DNA of 64,000 nt from an uncultured Prevotellaceae bacterium (GTDB lineage: Bacteria > Bacteroidota > Bacteroidia > Bacteroidales > Bacteroidaceae), in assembly GCA_947167515.1 (NCBI GenBank), contig CAMVIM010000012.1, positions 1 to 64,000 on the forward strand, written 5' to 3'. The position numbers and the translations under genes are program-made. Positions 59,881-64,000 of the stretch are shown piece by piece (positions within the stretch are counted from its first letter, which is position 1; each line of letters starts with the position of its first letter). Under the pieces are notes generated by a model that had not been told where the DNA came from, ran no database searches, and worked only from the letters and a program-made list of their open reading frames with translations.

Positions 59881-59911
59881 GCAAAGATAAAGAAGTTTTA
59901 TAGAACAACAA
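59881..59911 (-). promoter_or_regulatory. Promoter of the MscS-type gene
   Basis: TTG, 19 bases, then TATCTTTGC on the minus strand, 30 bases before the ATG at 59850. Confidence 0.75.
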
Positions 59912-59953
59912 AGAAAAAAGAAAAAGAAAAATGACCTGCAAGACAGAAAAACG

Positions 59954-61252
59954 TCACTTTTTCCATATCTTCTGCCGCATCAGCGTCTGAGCGATGCCTC
60001 TTGTCGCCAAATAAACCACAAACGCAACCCACAAACCGTGATTGCCCCACAATGGCACCAAAAGCACATAAAGCGCGAAGAACACCACCATGCCCGAAGC
60101 CATCGAAATGAGCATTCCTTTCGTTGCCGTCGCACCAATGTAGATGCCGTCCCAGATGAAGGCTGCCATACCACAGAGCGGAAAGAGGAGCGTCCAAGGC
60201 TGATAAACCTGCGAGGCTTCAATCACAGCGGCATCGTCTGTCAGCATCGACAGGAAAGGCCTTCCACCCAGCAGATAGGCCACGGTGAAGAGTGCCGCCA
60301 CACCCCATCCCCACCGGAAGAGCCGACGGACTGTTTCATCATAGATGCCACGCATCCGTCCTCCAATCGCCTTTCCCACAAGTGCTTCTCCCGCAAAAGC
60401 AAAACCATCCATGATATAGCTATAGAGCGTGAACAGCTGCATCAGCATCGTGTTCACAGCCAACTCGACATCGCCTTGTTTAGCACCAGCCGCAATGAAG
60501 AAAAAGTGTACCAGAATCAAGCAGCAAGTGCGCAGAAAGATGTCCTTGTTCAGCATGAAAAACTTCTGCAACGATGCTTTCGTCAGCACCATTTTGAGCA
60601 CTAAAAACTTTTTCAGTCTCAAATAATTATGTGTTATCAACCATAGAGTCACAGCAAGCCCCACATATTGGGCAATCACGGTACCCATCGCCACGCCCTC
60701 TATTCGCATCTCACACACAAACACCAGCACCAGACTCACCAAGATGTTAGCCACATTCTGCAAAATAGCCACAGCCATAGGTATCTTGGTGTTCTGCATG
60801 CCCACACACCAGCCCGTCAGCACAAACAACGACAACGCTGCCGGTGCGCCCCATATACATATATTAAAATAAGTACGCGTGTAAGTCGCCACCTCTTCCG
60901 AAGGGGTGATGATGGCGAGAGCCAATTCCCTCAAAGGCACCTGCACACACAGCATCGCTGCCGAAATGACACAAGCCACAAACAAGGCTCGCAGCAGGAC
61001 ACTGACCGTTTCAGTCAAGTTTCTTGCTCCATAGGCCTGCGCCGTCATGCCGCTCGTACCCATGCGCAGAAAGGCGAACATCCAGTAGATGATGTTGAAC
61101 AGCATGCCGCCCACCGCAATGGCACCGATGTAGGCAGCCGAGCCTAAATGACCCGTGATGGCAACATCTACTAATCCCAGCAGAGGCACCGTGATGTTCG
61201 ACACGATGCTTGGCAAGGCGAGAATAAGGATTTGTCTGTCGCGAATATTCAT
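59954..61252 (-). CDS. MATE-family efflux transporter (DinF-like)
   Basis: A 432-residue inner-membrane protein with 12 hydrophobic segments in two similar halves. The N-terminus 'RQILILALPSIVSNITVPLLGLVDVAITGHLGSAAYIGAIAVGGMLFNIIYWMFAFLRMGTSGMTAQAYGARN' is typical of the DinF subgroup of MATE transporters, which export drugs or metabolites in exchange for Na+ or H+. The substrate is unknown. A nested palindrome (61267-61329) lies immediately upstream of its start, and the FAD oxidoreductase gene precedes it in the same direction. Confidence 0.93.
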   Translation of the reverse strand: MNIRDRQILILALPSIVSNITVPLLGLVDVAITGHLGSAAYIGAIAVGGMLFNIIYWMFAFLRMGTSGMTAQAYGARNLTETVSVLLRALFVACVISAAMLCVQVPLRELALAIITPSEEVATYTRTYFNICIWGAPAALSLFVLTGWCVGMQNTKIPMAVAILQNVANILVSLVLVFVCEMRIEGVAMGTVIAQYVGLAVTLWLITHNYLRLKKFLVLKMVLTKASLQKFFMLNKDIFLRTCCLILVHFFFIAAGAKQGDVELAVNTMLMQLFTLYSYIMDGFAFAGEALVGKAIGGRMRGIYDETVRRLFRWGWGVAALFTVAYLLGGRPFLSMLTDDAAVIEASQVYQPWTLLFPLCGMAAFIWDGIYIGATATKGMLISMASGMVVFFALYVLLVPLWGNHGLWVAFVVYLATRGIAQTLMRQKIWKK

Positions 61253-61266
61253 AAACTCTCAAGAAG

Positions 61267-61329
61267 CGTAGTCGAGGGGTACGAAGTGGCGTAGTCCTCG
61301 ACTACGGCTGAACGTACCCCTCGACTACG
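61267..61329. repeat. Nested palindrome before the MATE gene
   Basis: CGTAGTCGAGGGGTACG (61267-61283) and its exact complement (61313-61329) enclose a second palindrome, CGTAGTC-CTC-GACTACG (61290-61306). A further related piece (TCCTCGGGTACGC) follows at 61341. There is no T-run. It would form a branched hairpin in the leader of the MATE message, 15 bases from the start codon. Confidence 0.75.
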
Positions 61330-61362
61330 GCATGACGGAGTCCTCGGGTACGCTTTTTCACA

Positions 61363-62958
61363 CTATTCATGTTGGAGGTATTCAGCCAACATTTCGGCAC
61401 ACCGTTCTCCATCCACTCCGGCACTCACGATGCCTCCGGCATAGCCTGCACCCTCGCCACAGGGGAACAGCCCCTGCAGACGGATGTGCTGCAAGGTCTC
61501 ACGGTCGCGGAGGATGCGCACAGGAGCCGAGGTGCGTGTCTCCACACCTATCATCACCGCTTCGTTGGTCAGGAAACCGTGGCATGCCTTGCCAAAGTTC
61601 CTGAAGCCCTGCTGCAGACGTTTCGAGACGAAGTCGGGCATCCAGAAGTGCATGGGGGTACTGATAAGTCCAGGAGTGTAAGACGATTGGGGCAGGTCAT
61701 AACTACCCTTGCCGTTCACAAAATGCGCCATCCGCTGGGCGGGAGCCGTCTGCTTGCGGTTGCCCTGCATCCATGCGGTGTATTCGAACCGCTCCTGAAA
61801 CTCCATCATGGCCAAGGCACCTCCCTTCACGTCCACATTTGGCACAGGGGGCAACTCCAGCAGCGAACGTTCATTCAAGTCCTCCACATGCAGTTCCACC
61901 ACCATGCCCGAATTGCTCCACGGGCTATTGCGCTGCGAGTTGCTCATGCCATTCACCACGATTTGGTTCGGCCCACTCGCCGCTGGCACCACTGTTCCGC
62001 CCGGACACATGCAGAAGGAATACACCCCACGGCCATCCACCTGAGTGACAAACGAATACTCGGCTGCGGGCAGGTATTCGCCTCTGCCCTCACGGCGATG
62101 ATACTGAATCTGGTCGATGAGTTCTGAGGGGTGTTCCAGACGCACTCCGACGGCAATGTCTTTGGCTTCTATCTCGATGCCCTGTGCATGGAGATAGCGA
62201 TAGACATCCCTTGCACTGTGACCTGTGGCCAAAATGACGGGGCCGCTGAAAGTCTGCTCGCCACAACGGATGCCCACCACCTTGTCATCCTTGAGCAGAA
62301 GGGCTTCCATCTTGGTCTCGAAGTGTACCTCGCCTCCACAGCGGAGGATGGTGTTGCGCATGGCCTCGATGATGCCCGGCAACTTGTCTGTGCCAAGGTG
62401 GGGATGGGCATCGGCCAAGATGTTGGTGCTGGCTCCATGCTGGCAAAAAACGTTGAGGATTTTCTCCACATTGCCGCGTTTCTTGCTGCGCGTGTATAGT
62501 TTTCCGTCAGAGAAGGCTCCTGCACCACCCTCGCCGAAGGAGAAGTTTGATTCAGGATTGACCTGCTGGGTGCGAGAAATCTGTGCAATGTCTTTCCGAC
62601 GTTCGTGCACGTTCTTTCCCCGTTCCACCACAACGGGCCGCACACCTAACTCGATGAGCCTCAACGCCGCAAACAAACCGCCGGGGCCGGCTCCCACCAC
62701 AACGGCTCGTGGCTGACCTTCCACATTCGGATAATCAACACGCTCATAAGCATCATCTTCTGGCTGTTCGTTCACATACACCCGCACTTTCAAATTCACA
62801 AAGATGGTTCTTTGCCGTGCATCAACGCTCCTCTTCAGCACCCTCACCGCTGTCACCTCATGGGCTGACAAGCCTTTTTCTTCCTGCAAGTACTGCCTGA
62901 TGCCCTGTTCGCTGGCTGCCTGTTGGGGCAGAACCCTTATCTGAAACTCTTGTGTCAT
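61363..62958 (-). CDS. FAD-dependent oxidoreductase of the uncharacterised NAD(P)/FAD dehydrogenase type
   Basis: A 531-residue flavoprotein. An N-terminal domain of about 80 residues is followed by the dinucleotide loop 'AVVVGAGPGGLFAALRLIELGVRPVVVERG' (near 84-113), 'SNFSFGEGGAGAFSDGKLYTR' with the GAGAFSDGKL signature of this family (near 135-155), 'PVILATGHSARDVYRYLHAQGIEIEAKDIAVGVRLEHP' and a C-terminal FAD segment 'GLFPCGEGAGYAGGIVSAGVDGERCAEMLAEY'. Members are widespread and usually annotated only as FAD-dependent dehydrogenases; the substrate is unknown. It follows the secreted protein gene after ten bases and precedes the MATE gene, likely one operon. Confidence 0.88.
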   Translation of the reverse strand: MTQEFQIRVLPQQAASEQGIRQYLQEEKGLSAHEVTAVRVLKRSVDARQRTIFVNLKVRVYVNEQPEDDAYERVDYPNVEGQPRAVVVGAGPGGLFAALRLIELGVRPVVVERGKNVHERRKDIAQISRTQQVNPESNFSFGEGGAGAFSDGKLYTRSKKRGNVEKILNVFCQHGASTNILADAHPHLGTDKLPGIIEAMRNTILRCGGEVHFETKMEALLLKDDKVVGIRCGEQTFSGPVILATGHSARDVYRYLHAQGIEIEAKDIAVGVRLEHPSELIDQIQYHRREGRGEYLPAAEYSFVTQVDGRGVYSFCMCPGGTVVPAASGPNQIVVNGMSNSQRNSPWSNSGMVVELHVEDLNERSLLELPPVPNVDVKGGALAMMEFQERFEYTAWMQGNRKQTAPAQRMAHFVNGKGSYDLPQSSYTPGLISTPMHFWMPDFVSKRLQQGFRNFGKACHGFLTNEAVMIGVETRTSAPVRILRDRETLQHIRLQGLFPCGEGAGYAGGIVSAGVDGERCAEMLAEYLQHE

Positions 62959-62968
62959 AACGACTCTA

Positions 62969-63874
62969 TCAGTATTTCAAGTAATAAACATTTCTCTCTC
63001 CATTTCCCCCGGGGATGAGGCAATCACACCTCACCCGCTGGGCTTTTTTCTGCTGACCCAACGTCTGCAACATCTGCTCTATCTGCGCATCAGTCAGTTT
63101 GGCTGGGTCGAACCAACGGCCCATGCCATCTTCGTTCTCCATCAGCATCGAGGTGGGATAGTTCATCACCACCTCGCTGGTCTTCTTCTTGAACACGCAC
63201 TTCATCTCTTTCACATCCGTCATGTCGTAGTCGTGTACCAAGACGACCTTGTACGACTCGGGCGACACGACCATGCCATCGGCCAACACGCCCACGTCGA
63301 GCCACTCTTCGCCCCACTCTTCGTCTGAACCGACGTCTATCACCAATCCCTTATATCGTCCTTCGGTCTTCACGATGGTCGGGCTTAACTTTTTCTCATT
63401 GGGTGCCTTAACCATGTCTGCCGTGAGAGGTTGAAAAGACACAACCTCTGCATCCGACTTCCGAAGGTAGCCTTCCTCCAGTTCTGAACTGTATGGCTGA
63501 TGGATAAACACTTTCCAGAAGTTGCCCTCTTCGCCCAGCAAGGGCAGGACATTCCCTTCATACTCCATCGACCTTTCTGCCGAATACTTCTTGGGGACTT
63601 TCTTGTCTGACCAAGTCTCATCGACCTGTACTGTGCCGTATTCCTCTTCCTCGCCCATCCAATCGACACGCCACGGGCTGTCTTCGCGAGCATACTTGAA
63701 CACGTCTGCCCCTTCTTCATTCGTCACACGAACGAACTGCTCTATCTTGGGTACGTTCACGCCCAACACATTGTTGGCGCTGCTTGTCTGCTCGCCACTT
63801 TGGGCATAACTCTCGCTATTGCACAACATCAGGAATGCCAACACTCCCAACACCAATCCAACTTTTTTCTTCAT
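62969..63874 (-). CDS. Secreted protein of unknown function
   Basis: A 301-residue exported protein with a clear signal peptide (1-24, MKKKVGLVLGVLAFLMLCNSESYA, cut before QSG). The mature part is acidic, with a possible SH3-like beta segment early on ('EQFVRVTNEEGADVFKYAREDSPWRVDW', 'GNVLPLLGEEGNFWKVFIHQPYSSELEEGYLRKSDAEVV'), a pattern seen in proteins that bind cell-wall material. The C-terminus has 'CDCLIPGGNGERNVYYLKY'. No family can be named. It is the first gene of a probable operon with the FAD oxidoreductase and the MATE transporter, behind a promoter at 63900-63932. Confidence 0.65.
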   Translation of the reverse strand: MKKKVGLVLGVLAFLMLCNSESYAQSGEQTSSANNVLGVNVPKIEQFVRVTNEEGADVFKYAREDSPWRVDWMGEEEEYGTVQVDETWSDKKVPKKYSAERSMEYEGNVLPLLGEEGNFWKVFIHQPYSSELEEGYLRKSDAEVVSFQPLTADMVKAPNEKKLSPTIVKTEGRYKGLVIDVGSDEEWGEEWLDVGVLADGMVVSPESYKVVLVHDYDMTDVKEMKCVFKKKTSEVVMNYPTSMLMENEDGMGRWFDPAKLTDAQIEQMLQTLGQQKKAQRVRCDCLIPGGNGERNVYYLKY

Positions 63875-63899
63875 ACATTCTTATTTTTAAGTTTTTTTG

Positions 63900-63932
63900 C
63901 AAAGTAACAACATTTTCCCGACTTTGTCAAAA
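63900..63932 (-). promoter_or_regulatory. Promoter of the secreted protein-FAD-MATE operon
   Basis: TTTTG, 20 bases, then TTACTTTG on the minus strand (one mismatch in the -7 box), 25 bases before the ATG at 63874. Confidence 0.6.
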
Positions 63933-63981
63933 GTTTTTGTTTTTCTTTCTCCACAAATTTCGTGCATTGGGAAAAAATATG

Positions 63982-63989
63982 TACTTTTG
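63982..63989 (+). promoter_or_regulatory. -7 box pointing out of the window
   Basis: TACTTTTG followed by C on the plus strand, 11 bases from the right edge, divergent from the promoter at 63900-63932. It indicates a plus-strand gene starting beyond 64000. Confidence 0.55.
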
Positions 63990-64000
63990 CATTCAAGAAG

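Overview
The window looks like chromosome of a Bacteroidota member, most probably Prevotellaceae (Prevotella/Segatella-like). Many genes are preceded by the Bacteroidota promoter TTTG/TTG-N19-20-TAnnTTTG, few have Shine-Dalgarno sites, and the families (DUF4837, DUF5686, DUF5715, a DUF6078-like protein, an OMP barrel with an ECF sigma factor, a C-terminal 'YTLDGRRL..G.P..KGVYI' tail) are typical of that group. Function calls come from reading motifs, not database searches.

Region 1 (1-7.7 kb, all minus strand) is an accessory, defence-like island. It has a DinD-like gene start cut by the window edge, an AT-rich HEPN-like protein, a membrane coiled-coil protein, a complete DpnII-type GATC restriction-modification operon (dam-type methylase, endonuclease, an extra unknown gene, DpnA-type methylase) with GATC-bearing tandem repeats over its promoter, remnants of GIY-YIG and YhcG-type nuclease genes, a Fic protein and a DUF6078-like gene. 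Region 2 (8.1-19 kb, plus) is core metabolism: glyA, rlmN, a DUF4837 lipoprotein, pdxA, then a run of probable envelope-lipid genes (LPG-synthase-like membrane protein, ATP-grasp, CDP-alcohol phosphatidyltransferase, HAD phosphatase) and a large DUF5686 protein. Between them lie 23-bp-period repeat arrays related to arrays at 36.4-36.7 kb.

Region 3 (19-31.5 kb) has tRNA-Ser behind an unexplained, promoter-driven leader RNA, degP, an alpha-glucan operon (debranching enzyme, GT4 synthase, GH57) divergent from a Crp-type regulator, then a DAG-kinase-like gene, miaA, pfkA, nhaD and tRNA-Gly. Region 4 (31.7-36.2 kb) holds recF-dciA facing a three-gene operon (galacturonokinase-like GHMP kinase, sugar-1-phosphate nucleotidyltransferase, UDP-glucuronate 4-epimerase) that reads as a UDP-uronate salvage route.

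Region 5 (36.4-46.8 kb) is accessory: repeat arrays, a DUF3800 remnant, a coiled-coil membrane protein, a cluster of outer-membrane barrel, ECF sigma, anti-sigma-like and secreted protein in which the barrel and sigma promoters share an identically spaced motif, an archaeal-type ATPase, a dockerin gene fragment, a secreted cohesin-like protein and a 65-aa peptide gene. Region 6 (46.9-64 kb) holds malQ, a DUF5715 protein, a solitary m5C methyltransferase in an apparent operon with a sodium:solute symporter and a 1531-residue protein made of two complete sensor kinases in one reading frame, MscS, MATE, an FAD oxidoreductase and a secreted protein. A plus-strand promoter at the right edge points to a gene beyond the window.

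Strongest candidates for something undescribed: the double sensor kinase, the GATC-repeat promoter of the restriction system with its extra gene, the paired 23-bp repeat arrays, the shared ECF promoter dyad, and the leader RNA fused to tRNA-Ser.
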